This document shows positions 11,213 to 23,667 of a DNA stretch of 64,000 nt, piece after piece. The notes beneath the pieces are model-generated. The model saw only the letters and a program-made list of their open reading frames with translations. It was not told the DNA's origin and did no database searches. A program made the translations under genes and the position numbers. How positions within the stretch are numbered: position 1 is the first letter of the stretch; each line of letters begins with the position of its first letter. The stretch comes from Tetrahymena thermophila SB210 (lineage: Eukaryota; Ciliophora; Oligohymenophorea; Hymenostomatida; Tetrahymenidae). Location of the stretch: contig NW_002476370.1 of the NCBI RefSeq assembly GCF_000189635.1, positions 496,001 to 560,000 on the forward strand, read 5' to 3'.

Positions 11213-12784
11213 ATGATAAATTTGATTAAAATTTCTTTTTACTTATTTTTGACTGTTTTCAGTATCCTAATTGCTATTTAAGTATGGAAGACCCTCAGAA
11301 TTTATCTTATCTACAAAAAGAAATATGGAAATTAAATTGAGTTTATGTTCTTCCCTTTACTTGGCTTGATCTATTTTATGTAAAAATCTCTAAAAGAGAA
11401 TGATGACGGAGCTCACTTCATCAAAAAAGTATGCAGAGAAAAACCTCATGTGAAGGCAATTATAATCTTATCTGGACTCTTTAATTATTTTATAGCTATA
11501 GACAATGAATGGATTAAATTTCTCTCTCAAGATTAAGATAGGTTTTACAAAAATGATGGGATATTCGCTTTTAGTAAGATGTATGGAGATTCTCTTCTCT
11601 TTACATGGAGCAAAATGTGGAAGAGATAAAGAGCGCTATTGAACAGCAGCTTTCATTATGATTCGTTGAAGGCAAGAGTTCCAATAATTAAAGATGAAGC
11701 TAAGAACTTTTGCAACTTCTTAAAGCCAGAGCAAGGATTTGTGAAAGTAGATATGTTTGACGAAACCCAAAAAATAACTTCTGAAATAATAACACGCACA
11801 TTCTTTAATAGAGAGTTCAAAAACAAATTTATAAGCAACGGAAAATCATTAACATAAGAAATTGGAGATATTACATAAGAGGCCTATAATTACAGATTAT
11901 CTTCACCTTACTTTATATTAAAATCCTCATTTTTAGGCAATACAGGTGCTTCTTTTATTTTGAACAGCCCAACTGAAAAAGAATACTTATAAAGAATGGA
12001 CCAAATTTTAAAAATCATAGAGTAAGATGTTGATTAATCTATTTAAGAAGTAATAAGTACAGGAATAGATATCTTTGAATATTAGCCAAGAAATTTTATT
12101 GAAATTTACATTAAAGAGTATTTGATTTAGTAGAAAAATTTAAAAAGCATTCCTTAAGCTGATATTATAACAAAAAAGGAGATCGTTCAGTAATATCTCA
12201 CTTTTTATTTTGCTGGAACTGAAACAACTGCTCATCTTATATCAATGACACTATATGCCTTGGCCAACAATAAATAAGTATATGAAAAATTAATGAAAGA
12301 AATTAAAGAAAATATTAAACAATATGACGAATTTCAACATAATAACTTGTTGTAACTTAATTACCTTGATTTGGTAATAAAAGAAAGTACTCGTCTCTAT
12401 GTTGCAGCTCCTTTTATATTCCCAAGAGTCACAAATTAAGATTATAAGAGAGAAAATTTGTTTATTAGAAAAGATCTATTAGTAATGTATAAAATTGCCT
12501 AATATTCAGAAGATTAATCTTAAGTTTTTAAAGACAGCGATTTATTTATTCCTGAAAGATTCTTAAATGGTAAAATAAATAATCCTTATGAAATGATTCC
12601 GTTTTCTTCTGGGTCTAGAAATTGCATAGGTTAGCACATGGCTATTTTAGAAGCAAAGTATATACTTATCCATATACTAATGAATTTTGAAATTGAACCT
12701 GTTCCCAATTACAAACTAAGTATTATTTAAAAGGTTACTAATGCTCCTTTGGATTAAAAATTAGTTTTAATTAAAAGAAAATGA
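11213..12784 (+). CDS. cytochrome P450 monooxygenase, copy 2
   Basis: This is a 523-residue single-exon frame, about the same length as the tandem neighbour at 8110 and clearly paralogous along its length (NSSFHYDSLKARVPIIKDE here, NSSFHFDSLKQRVPILKDE there). Motifs: an N-terminal anchor helix (residues ~5-25); I-helix AGTETT near 333; ExxR as ESTR near 391; PERF (FIPERFLNG); and heme loop FSSGSRNCIG near 465 with the ligand Cys present. All catalytic landmarks are intact. The duplicates differ most in the region between the anchor and the I-helix that lines the substrate pocket, so their substrates may differ. The substrate is unknown. Confidence 0.95.
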
Positions 12785-13693
12785 TAACAAACTAATTAAT
12801 TTGGTTTAAATATGTTTTGTAAATTTATACTTTAATTTTAAACAATTTTATAAAAGTCATATAAATTTATAAATTTAATGTTCTCAAAAAAATATAAATT
12901 TAATCAATAATTAAAAATTTAAACGACTAAATTATTAACCCAATAAGAATTAACTTTTTTATAACCGATTTGTTTAGCTTTAGAATTTGATCAAAATATT
13001 ATTTATCTTACTCTTGTAAAATAAAAACTATTAATCTATTTTATATATATATACTTAATTAAAATAAATTTATCAATTTGAATTTTTGAAAAATTATCAG
13101 GCTAAGAAATGCAAAATGAAAGAAAAAAAATATAAAACATTTTTTTTTAGTTTATTTTATTAAAAATAATTAAATAATCAGCCGAAAAATGTATAAAGTC
13201 TTGAAAAAATTGTTGTACAAATATTTACTAATAAAAATCTCAATAATGGAATTTATTTAAATTCATTAAAAATAAACCCATTAATTTTTTAATAGGGATT
13301 TTTAATTTATAAAATTTTATTTGGCGAAGGTTAAAACAAAAACATAGCAAATTTATTTTAAAAATATTTAAAGATTTTATGTTTTAAAATAGAAAATTTG
13401 AATTGAAATTTGGAAGAATATTTAATGAAATTTAAATATTGGAATTAATCGAATCTAAAATTTTAGTTTTTTATGAAAATATTTTGATTTGCTTAATATT
13501 TATTTGAAATATTAAAATTTCTTTTCTGAAATAAATTTAAAATAAATGTAATTTCTTAATTCTAATTTATTGTAATGATTTCAAAAAATAATTTTTTCAA
13601 AAAATATTTGGTGAAAATAAAATTTATTTTGAATTAATGAGAAGTAAGATAACAAAAATACATATTTATTAAACATTACAAATATTTTATTTT
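12785..13693. other. intergenic between convergent genes
   Basis: This is A+T-rich sequence between the P450 stop and the stop of the minus-strand leucine-rich gene. It should hold two polyadenylation regions. No gene was seen. Confidence 0.6.
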
Positions 13694-15546
13694 TCATGAG
13701 AAGTACAAATCTTCAATGTGCCTAATAGGATTGTAATGAAGGAAGGGACTTATTATTTTATTAAATGCAATTTAAGTAAGAATTAAATTTTCACATTCAA
13801 TATAAAGACTATCAGTAATTTCTTAAATATCTTGATAAGAGTCGCTTAATTATATATTAAATGTGTACTTATGGTCAAGTAGTCCTTTTAGTAGCTTAAT
13901 ATAATCTAATTTGTCTTTTTTCTAGATTTAAAAATATAAAGTTAATAAAATTTAGTTAATGATAAATAATATTTTACTTTCTTTTATTAGAAAGGATTAA
14001 ACCCAAAATGAAACTCTTATAAATTTTTGACTTAAGAAAGGCTACTAGATAGTGCTTTTGGATCAAATTTATCCAATTTATTATCAGACTAAAAATCAAA
14101 ACTTATTTACTCAATGCTTTAACTAGATGATATATAATCAAAAAACTTATAAAAATAATCAAAATCACCTTTAGAGTAATACATAATTCCTATTTTTTTT
14201 AACGTCTAATTTAGCGATATACCCTTTCCAATATAAGATAAACCTTTAATGTTGGTGGCGATAGAATCACTAGTTGTAATTGTGATATCATCGAGAGACT
14301 AATTTGATTTTAATCCTGTATATATTTCTTTGAAAGAAAGTAATTTTTTTCCCTGATAATCAATATGAACTTTTTAAAGAGTTTTTGAAAAATGCAATAA
14401 GTAAGAAAGCATTAAAGCCATTTCATCACTCTTTGAATAAATTTTAAGATTTGTCAATTGTTGAGATTTTCCTAAAGCTATTCCCATTTCTACAGCTTGT
14501 GTAACACTAATAGGGCCAAAATATGATATAGATGGAATTCTTGAAATTGATTGGCCAACTTTAGAACAAGACAAAATATAAACATTTAGTAGGATAATAG
14601 AAATTTAGTTTAAATGCTAGCTTTTACATTTAGATATACCTTCAAAAAACTTCAATAGATTAGTGTTAACTAATTCGAATTCTGATTAGATTAAGTTAAG
14701 TTAAAGAGTGATTGATTGGAGTTCTTTCATTTCTTAAATAGATTTGCCTATTTCGTTAATAGGATTATCTTAATCAAAATCACATTCAGCTACTTTAATA
14801 TCTATGTTTTTAAGAGTGTTTCTATTAAAGTACAAAATATTGTTTATAAAGCGAAAACACTTTTTGTCTAATTCGCATTCAACAGTGAATAAGTTAAAGC
14901 TCTCTAAGCAACCTTATACCTCTTGCTAGCTTGTAAGAGCTTTTTCAAAATTTTACAAAGTTTGGTAGTTTAGTTGCATCAATGTAGAATTCAGGCTAAA
15001 ATGTTTAAGTTTAGAAAGACTTCCATTTCTAGTTGGTTAAAATAATGGGATTTTCATACGTGTTGGATTACTTTGAAATATATCATCTTAATTAGATATT
15101 TGCAAAATCTCTAAATTAGTCAAGCCTTGAACCATGTTGAAAAATTTATGCAAATCAGCCTATTTAAATCTATGAAAAAGTTGTATGAACTTTATTTTAA
15201 TTGCTTTTATTTTATCCCCTTTAACAAATTCGTAAGTCTCCTAAATATTTTTAGAGTCAATGTCATTAATCACCAAAAAAATAGACTCTTAATGTCCATT
15301 AATTCTTTTTTATAGCAATTTTAGTTTATTCTTACATATTGAACTAATCAGAGAAATATTGTATTCAACAAAACTATTTTCATCATTAGTTTATGTATCT
15401 GTATCACTTTGCTACTATTATTGCAAATTTTCATCTTCGTCTTCTAAATTTTCATTAATTAATAATGCTATCTAATCCTCTGTGTGCTTTGCCTTGCAAC
15501 CTATGGGACAGCAAGAAACATAAAATCTTTATTTAATGTTTACCAT
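13694..15546 (-). CDS. leucine-rich-repeat-like protein, unknown function
   Basis: The predicted protein has 598 residues. One phase-0 intron (13922-13977, GTAAAA...CTAG, 56 nt) separates exon 1 (15546-13978) from exon 2 (13921-13694). The N-terminus has a Cys-rich start (VSCCPIGCKAKH) and a short acidic, Gln-rich linker. The remainder is built of repeats with spaced Leu/Ile residues (LTNLEILQIS, LSKLKHFSLN, LTNLKIYSK, SLDDITITTS), typical of irregular ciliate leucine-rich repeats that form a binding solenoid. No kinase, F-box or membrane segment was seen. Such proteins usually mediate protein contacts. The start is the first ATG before the Cys-rich segment. Upstream sequence is also open without TGA, so a longer N-terminus cannot be excluded. 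Confidence 0.75.
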
Positions 15547-16691
15547 GTCTAATATATTTGGTACTAAATATACTGATTTATTAATTATTAGATTATTTTA
15601 CAAATAGAAGTATCTTCTACAAATTTATTTTTTATGATTATTTACAAAAAACAAAAATAGCTGATTTATCAAATATATCTATCTATATAACTTATTTAAC
15701 TAATGCTAAATATGCCTAATCTTTTTATTTTTAAAGCGTTCCTGATCAAAATTATGTTTAATCAATTATAATTCAAGCAAGGAAATATTTATAATTAAAC
15801 ATTTTTAAAGTAAATATTCTTCTGTTTAAATACTCTACATAAAACGAATATAATCATATTGAATAAAAAAATCAAAATTTAAAATATTTATATTTAAATT
15901 TGTAGAATTTAGTTATCTAAAACTAATATTGAATATTATTTAAACTTTATTTTAAAAACCACGATAATAAGTATATGAATAAATATTATAAACCATAAAT
16001 TGTAAATAATAAATTAAACATGTTGAAAACCAATTTTATTTTTTTAAAATTTTTTGATATTTAAAATAATCAATAGTAATTAATAAATCCTAACTTTAAT
16101 AACTAAGAGTTTATAGCATATAATTATCAGAAAAAATTTATGACAAAAAATAAATAGCATATTATTAAATTTTTAATCTATTTTTTTATGATTTATTATT
16201 TTATTTTTTTGTAAATACATTTAAAATCGTTTAAGGATTAGCAAGTATTTTTAATCTCAATATTAAAAATGAATAGAATAAAAATCATATATTATATTGA
16301 TTTTTTTGAATTAAAATAGAATGTGAGGGAATTTTTAAAATATTTCAAGTACTTTTAAAATAAACTGATTTCAAAAAAGCAAACTTGCATATTTATAAGA
16401 AATAGTTAAAATAGAAAAAGACAGTAGTTAATTGATATGATAATAGATAATTTGGCATTAATCAGCTTATTTGAGATATTTGTGAGATAATCTGAATTCA
16501 ATATTCAAAATTAGAGCAATTAAAAATGAAAAAAAATTTTACTCGAAAAATAAATAAATTAATTAATTAACCAATAAACTAGAAAAGTAGGTTAGACAGA
16601 TAGGTAAAAATTAAATACAAGAACAATGATAGAAAAGGAAGAATTTAGGAAGAAATGAGGAGGTGTGATTAATGATAATAAATTATTAATA
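15547..16691. other. intergenic between divergent genes
   Basis: This is 1.1 kb of A+T-rich sequence between the starts of the leucine-rich gene and the DHHC gene, so it carries both promoters. No gene was seen. Confidence 0.6.
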
Positions 16692-18990
16692 ATGATATTT
16701 ATGATTTAAGAATTTAAAATTAGAAGAGTTGTTGTGTTTAAAGAAGAAACGAGATAAAGTAAAAATCAATATTAATATTGATTCTTTTGAATAAAAGCAA
16801 TAGTCTTGAAGGAAGCCAAAGTGAGCACTACAAGAGGAAAGTAAATAATAGAATCAGAAGACGAGGAAGATATCTAGAGCTTTCCATAGCAAGCCCTTCT
16901 TTAGCACTAATACCATAGTTAGATAATGGCAAACATTAATTAGCCGATAAACAACTAAGACTCTCAAATCAATTAACAAGTTGGTAGTAGTATTAACAAT
17001 TAAGCAAATAATATATTGGCCAGACCATCTTTGCATTAGATGAAACAGAGTGTTAAGGATGCCTTATGCGGATCAAGAGTGTTTTATGTTTCAATGACTG
17101 TTTTGTCACTTTGTATGCAGCTTATTTACGGAAATGATTTGAGAGATGAAGTTCTTGAAGGGGAATTGGACCCTTTTATTTATCTTTTTTTGGTTTTATT
17201 AAGTGCCTATTATTTTTGGACTTGCGGAAAGAATCCAGGATATGCTCCTTTCGAAGCTGATGACATAGAATTGTAGAATACTTAGCTACGCGAGTAAAGC
17301 AGTAGTGATAATTAGAATTATTAGGAAATTTAAAATAGTTAAGACAGGCATGACAATTACGATTTGTAAAGCAACAAAAGTTAGCGCTCATCAAATAATT
17401 AGAATTTAATCCCTCAGAATTCTCTCGCATTAGCAGCTAGTATAGAATAATAAAACAGCGATGGAAGAAAATCGAGCTCAAAATAATTTTAGCAAGATGA
17501 TTATGATGAAATTGATGAAAAATAAAATAAATAAGATCAAAATTTTAATAGAGTGTGTACAAAAATAGGAAAGAGACATAGTGATATTGTGTATAGCAGC
17601 AATTAGTATTCTTAGAAAAATCACATCAATAATAGTGATAACTAAAATTATCATCCTATTGTTAATTAAGAAGATGATTCAATTTAGCACAATACTAAAA
17701 ATTCTAGCGGTCCCAGAAATCATTCTGCTAGTGAATTATCTTAGGAATATCGTAACGAGTTGTAATAGGAAACTAATTCATTTAACACAAGTGGAAGTAA
17801 CTCTTAGAGAATGTCAAGCAATACAAATGAAGAGAGTGAAAATAACGAATAGCTAGATGCAGCTGCTTAACTCTTCTATTGCCATATATGCAAAAGACAT
17901 TAACCATTCAGATCAAAACACTGTGATGACTGTGGGAGATGTATTTGCAAATTTGATCATCACTGGTATAATTTACAAATATCTTTCTTAAAGTTTGTTT
18001 ACATTTTTAAATAAAATAAATATCTGATTTATTATTAGATGACCTAAAAAAGTCTATATCAATTCTTAAAAAGAAAGAATGAAAGAAAGAAAGAAGATAA
18101 ATTCAAAATAAAGAATTTAAAATATCAAAAAATAATGAAAAGGCATTCTAAAATTAAAATTTTATATTTAAAATTATCACTTTAAAAATATTTTTTATTT
18201 ATTTTTTATTAATGTTCTCATTGTATTTGAAATAGTTTTTGGATAGGAGGGTGTGTAGGTGAGCTTAATCATAGAAAGTTTTGGTTCTTTTTGCTCTTGC
18301 AAAGCATTGTTATTTTTTGGACTTTTATGAATGTAAATTATTTGTTTATTTGATTACTAAATATTTTTAATAAAAAATATAATAAAAATATTTATTTAAA
18401 AATAGTCATTAAATGCTTTGGATAGATATATTTCAGTAAATAATCAAGGTGAAGAATCTTATAGCCAAGAATATGGTGCATTTGCAGTTTTAAGCTTTGT
18501 CCTTTTTATACTATTCCTTTTCACAGTATTGAATTTATTTTAATTTTAGCAATAAAATATTTATGAAAATAAAATTACTAATTTTAGAATTAAAATTTTT
18601 CTAATTATTTTTAAAATTACAAAGATTAAATTATAGATTTTTAAATTCTTTTAAATTATGAATAGGGTGTGTTATGTGCTTATCATACATTTCTTATTTT
18701 AACTAACTAAACTACTTGGGAGCATGTCAAAAAAAATAAGATATCATATATTGCTAAGATGCCAAAAGGCTTTTACCCCTTTAATTAAGGAGTTTTTTAA
18801 AATATTAAATTGATATTTTTTCATGATAATTAGTTAAGGTAAAAATTATTAAATAATAATTAAAATTAAATAATAAATATAATATTTAAACAAATATAGA
18901 GATTGGCAAGTGCCCACTCTCAGAGAAGCTTAGTAAAGATACTAGAACACTTTTAACATATTTGAAAATGAATATTATAATTGCTGTTGA
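16692..18990 (+). CDS. DHHC-type protein S-palmitoyltransferase
   Basis: This six-exon gene encodes 571 residues. Introns are at 16759-16797, 17966-18235, 18333-18405, 18526-18665 and 18839-18899, all GT-AG, and the spliced length closes in frame. Order: a charged N-terminus; two membrane helices (FYVSMTVLSLCMQLIYG; FIYLFLVLLSAYYFWTCG); a ~240-residue Gln/Asn/Ser-rich linker; the zinc-binding DHHC domain at about 384-440 (CHICKRHQPFRSKHCDDCG, then DHHCFWIGGCVG across an intron); two more helices; and a TTxE motif (TTWE). The DHHC Cys forms the acyl-enzyme that transfers palmitate to protein cysteines at a membrane. All catalytic elements are present. ATG codons at 16692 and 16701 are both in frame; the first is taken. 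The linker is unusually long between TM2 and the DHHC. Confidence 0.92.
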
Positions 18991-20092
18991 TAATAAAATT
19001 CTAGCAATAAAAAAATGATACAATATTAAAAAATCCAAAATCTACTACTTTTACTGAAGCTATTTTCCAAGAAAAAGGAAAAATTTAACTAAATTTTCTT
19101 AAATTAATTGACTATACAAAACTAAACATAATTCTCATATTTTATTCAACATTATTATTAAAAAATTTAAAACAAATAATTATTTTGCTTTATATTGATT
19201 GGTGCCTTCTCTCCACTTAAAAGTTGTATTTTATTCTAATTTTTGGTTTATTAAGATTAAATTCAACTCAAATAAAAAATATTTAAAAATTAAAAAAGAT
19301 AATAAGTAAGTAAAAAAATATATCTAAGTTGAATTACTAAATATATGTATATAAATCTTATTTTCTGATATATTTTAAAAATTTAATAATCAGTCAAACA
19401 GATTATGAAAAATTAAATTTACTTATATTCTATTTATCAGAAAATGATCTGATTATTTGTTAATATATTTATATGTATTTTTTGTATTATCTCTAAATTA
19501 ACAAGTTAATTATTGTTATTTTTAAAAACACTAAAAAAATTTGTATTCTTTCATTTTTTTAAGCATATAGTATTATCAAATCATTTATTATGTTAAATAA
19601 ATTAGATAAATTTTAAAATTACATTAATGTATAAACACCTTCACTTACATATTAAAAATATATATTTATGTTTTCAGAATTGAAATTTTGATTTAATTTT
19701 TAAAAATAAAAAAATATTTGAAACAAAAAAATTTTTATAAATTTTAGGAGATTAATTCCTATTTGTATCTATCTATCTAATTGAATAAAGAAAAATGAAA
19801 AATTTTAATTAATTTTTTTTTAATGAAGTTTTTACTAATTAAATAATACTTATTTCACTGATTTTAAATAGATTTTAAATATATTTTTGAAAAAAAATTG
19901 ATATTCACCATTTAATTTATAAAAGTATGCGTGTATTAAAAAATATAAAGCTTATTAAAATTTTGTTTAATTATGATATTAATTTATTTTATTTCAAAAT
20001 ATAAATGGATGTAAAATACTAGAGTAAATTTTTTTATAATGTAAAGTATGGTTATTAGTATAAGTAAATTTTTAATGATTTATTATTCTTAT
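18991..20092. other. intergenic between convergent genes
   Basis: This is A+T-rich sequence with stretches of poly-A and poly-T. No coding-like frame or repeat was recognised. Confidence 0.6.
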
Positions 20093-22111
20093 TCAGAGTA
20101 AGCATGCATTTGAGTCAACTTAGGAAAATAAATCAGAGAAACCTTTTTCCTCAATACTGAAATCATAGCACTCTTAGAATTTTTTAAAAGCGTTTTCGAT
20201 TAATTAAGTAGTATCAATTTTACTGTTAAAAATTTTTTCATACATATCAGTAAATTCTTCCTCTCCTTCAAACATGATGGATGTTTCTTGGTCTTCGCAT
20301 ATACTTTTATTTCCTTCTATTCTGCTTATTAAGGTTATTATTTTACTTCCCATTGCTTCTAAAATAGCATTACATTATCCTTCACTGAATGAACAATTTA
20401 ATACTAAATCAGATTACTGGAGCGCGCCAAGATAGGAAGGATAATCTAAACTTCCGTAAAAAATAAACCTATTACTAAGAGATGGGAATTCTTATTTAAT
20501 TTTTTCAATTTCGTTCAGATATTCATTGTGATAACTTTGCTCTAAAATTGATCCGACATGTACCATGAAGTGATTTGGATATTTTAGGAGTAATTTTTTC
20601 ATTGGCTCTATCAAGAATTTACAGTTTTTTACTTTTCTCACACCTGCTGGAAACAAAATTAATTTGTCTCTTTCTAAATTTTATTAAATAAATTTCAATA
20701 AAATGTATTTTTTAAATTTAATTTAATTTAAAAATTTTTAATTTTAAAAAATTTTTACCACTTAAACCAAGTTCTTAACGAATATCGAATTTTTTAGCCA
20801 AAGACAGATCGATTGACTAGTTAATCACAGGTATTTAATGGTCTGGTATGCCAAATTTTCTCATAAAGTTTTGTTTCATTTCTTCATTTATTGAAATTAC
20901 TAATGAAGATTACTCACAAGCTTCTTTCATCTATTAAGCTGTGACATCGTTTTCTAAAAATTCATAGGCATCAGTCCCTGCTATAATCGATATTAAATCA
21001 AAGTTGACATTTTTTTTTACTTTTGATAAAATTATACTGGTTCTATAAACATTTATACCTAAGCACATACCGATTTTGTTTTCTTAAATAAATTAAGAAA
21101 GGTTTTTTACTTCATTCTAAAAAGATTGATTATCATTTTAATTGAATTAATCTATTCCTCTAAGGAAAACCTTTCTTTAATTCATATATTTATTATCAAG
21201 AATCTTTTTTAAACGGAGAGCAAATGTTTAGTTCCCAGTTGCAGGATTGATCTTTGAATAAATAAGAATATTCGTTTTATTTAGCTAATTTTAATCAGAA
21301 CAAATTTTTTTGATGATTTAGCTGATTTTTTGAGAAGACTGGCTGAGGCGCTTTTAAGGCATAATTTTAGGAATTTACTAAGAATTGATATCTGAAATAG
21401 CAAGCTTTGTTAAGGTAATGCCATATCTTAAATTTATGGAATAATCATATTCAATCTTACTATTTATCTTATTTAAAGACTCTTTATACAAGAAAAGGTC
21501 TTCTTGTTCCATGTATATTACTGGTTTAATATTATGAGAGCAGTACACTTTTATTAATTTGTTTATAAGCTAAATTTACTGATTTATTTCTCTCTCAGAT
21601 AATAATATGTTTCTCATCTAAAAGTGAATTTCATAAATACCTAATTCTTATTCCATGATTTATGCAATTATATTTGATATCTCAGGAATTTAATGGATTT
21701 CTTCAAACCCATCAATATGTAAAGGTAGTTCTTCAAATATTTTTATGTATTTATAAATTTAAGCTCTTATTTCTGATTTAATCAAATTTAAGTTAACTTT
21801 ATTTTCTTAAATTTGCTTTTTAAGCTACTCAGAAGATATCAAAGACTCTGAATTGCTCTACAACGAGCATCCTTGAGTTAGGTTTATCATCAATCCTTTT
21901 TACTTACAGTTCTTCATTAGGTCTGCTACATTTTTTTCAAGGTTTAAGCTTTTGTTTAATTAAAAAAAAAATTTTTTTTTGAATGATAAATTTAAAGATT
22001 TTACTTATTAACAACAATAGAACATGTGTTGATTATTCCATTTTTGATCAGTTTAAGGACTTATTCGTCAATAGATATGTCTAAGCCAAAATATTGTGCT
22101 TTAACTCTCAT
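20093..22111 (-). CDS. fusion: ChbG/YdjC-like deacetylase domain + GLT1D1-like GT4 glycosyltransferase
   Basis: The protein has 625 residues in three exons (22111-22005, 21948-20759, 20673-20093); introns of 56 and 85 nt have GT-AG ends. The N-terminal ~290 residues resemble the ChbG/YdjC carbohydrate deacetylase family: FGLDISIDEQVLKLIKNGII, SIVVN, GLMINLTQG and HIDGFEEIHQIPEI match its ordered landmarks. The usual metal ligands look altered (QYFG for the DDFG type, M for the His in GxHxxLT), so this half may not be catalytic. The C-terminal ~300 residues match GLT1D1-type GT4 enzymes: NPATGNQTFALRL, IAGTDAYEFL, FPAGVRKVKN and the nucleotide-sugar E-x7-E site SFSEGQCNAILEAMG. It probably transfers a sugar in the cytosol; no signal peptide was seen. 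The two domains share one uninterrupted exon. Confidence 0.85.
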
Positions 22112-22353
22112 TTTTTATAGATAGATTATATTATTGAATAAATATTTATATTTTTGATTTTAAAGATTTTTTAAATTATTAATTATAAAATTATGATCTG
22201 TGAGTTAAGTTTTTAAAATAAAACACTTTAATTATTCGAATTAAACTAAGTTTACTATAAAAATTAATGAACTATTATTATTGATTCATTAAGTTTTTTA
22301 TAATTAGAATAAAACATATCTTATAACTTATAGACAGTAATTAAAACAGTATT
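22112..22353. promoter_or_regulatory. short divergent promoter region
   Basis: Only 242 bp separates the starts of the minus-strand fusion gene and the plus-strand membrane protein gene, so both promoters must lie here. The sequence is A+T-rich and no specific factor site was recognised. Confidence 0.45.
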
Positions 22354-23667
22354 ATGAAATCTGATGACTCTTCTTGGGAAGAATATCCTACTTCAAATTA
22401 TTATGTTTTGAGCAAAATATTGTATTGGTAGAAACAATAAGATTAACAAATCATGATAAAATAAAAGAGAAATTAATTTAAAATAGAGCTAATTTCTTTA
22501 TAATCAACAAAAATCAAATTAAGTTTATTAATTTATTTAGTAATATTATTTTTTATATCAGTAGAAATACTATTTAAGATACAAAAATAGACATAGAAAG
22601 TTATAGACGATATGGAGCAAATTTAAAATAATTCTATTTTAGATATCTCTAATTAGAAATTAGGTAATTACGATTTCATAGCTGCCTCTGGAGACAGAAA
22701 TGAGGGTTCATATTTTTGCAATGACTTTGTAGGTTTGCCATCAATACCAATTATTGGAAAGTATGGAAAAAATGGTTATGAAATGAATGAGGTACCTCTT
22801 TTGATAGCTCATGAATGCTTCTGCGATTCACTGTCAAATAAGATAGTTACTTCCTCCTCTTAAGAAGAAATAAATTTACCTTAAAAAGTTAAAAACATCA
22901 TTTTCACAATACCCGAAGTGATCAAGCATAATAAGCCAATCACAGATGACGATGATAATAAAGATAGCGATAAAAAGCATGAAGAAAAAAAGAAAAAATC
23001 TAACAATATTCCAGAGTTTCATCCTTTTGAATTTCCTCCTGCCCTACAAATAAATTTTATGTGGAGCGTAAGCTTTTAAAATAAAAGAATATTCACAAAA
23101 GCAAGACCTAACTTCATGAATATAGTATTTCATCCATTTATCTACCAAACTATAATTTTTGAGACAACAAAACGAATGTTTACAAACATCCCAGTATGCA
23201 TGATACCTGCAGGTGAAGAGGAAAAGGAAGAACAAATTTGTGGAGTTAGATACTGGGATAAGGATTAAAGAAGCATTTCTTTCAATTCCATAAGAAGCGA
23301 ATATTTAAGTGTTCATATGAAAGGACCATCTCTATGCTTCTCCCCAAACAATATGAAATTTGAAATGGATCCTGAGCAAGATATAGTGCATTTCTTTACT
23401 TTTGTTTTGACTGAAGATGGATTCTACCATATAGTATATCACTGGAATGTTAACAATTTCGATTTACATAAACCACTTTCTCAAATATTTTAAACTCAAA
23501 AGACAACAAGAGATATTATAAATAATCTTCCGAGTGTTATTAATCAAAATCACCCTGCTCTTAAATAATTAAAGAGTCTATTTTTTGCACCTAATGATCA
23601 GAGTAAAAATACTTAGAAAAATTAAGAACAACAAATGGATAACGTTAGTTAATCGGAATAAAAATGA
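22354..23667 (+). CDS. single-pass membrane protein, unknown family
   Basis: This is a 437-residue single-exon frame. A polar, charged N-terminus (~55 residues) precedes one strong membrane helix (LSLLIYLVILFFISVEILF). About 360 mainly hydrophilic residues follow, suggesting type II topology. The C-terminal part contains several Cys residues (YFCNDF, HECFCDSL, VCMIP, QICGVRYW) that could form disulfides if lumenal or extracellular. There is an Asp/Lys-rich low-complexity stretch in the middle (DDDDNKDSDKKHEEKKKK) and a Gln/Asn-rich end. The conserved-looking core includes FPPALQINFMWSVSF and FMNIVFHPFIYQT. No known family was recognised. It is divergent from the deacetylase-glycosyltransferase fusion gene and separated from it by a short shared promoter. 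Confidence 0.75.

Noticed and set aside
17176-17856. Frames overlapping the DHHC linker on either strand
   Set aside because: These are standard-code shadows; the real frame is continuous when TAA/TAG are read as Gln.
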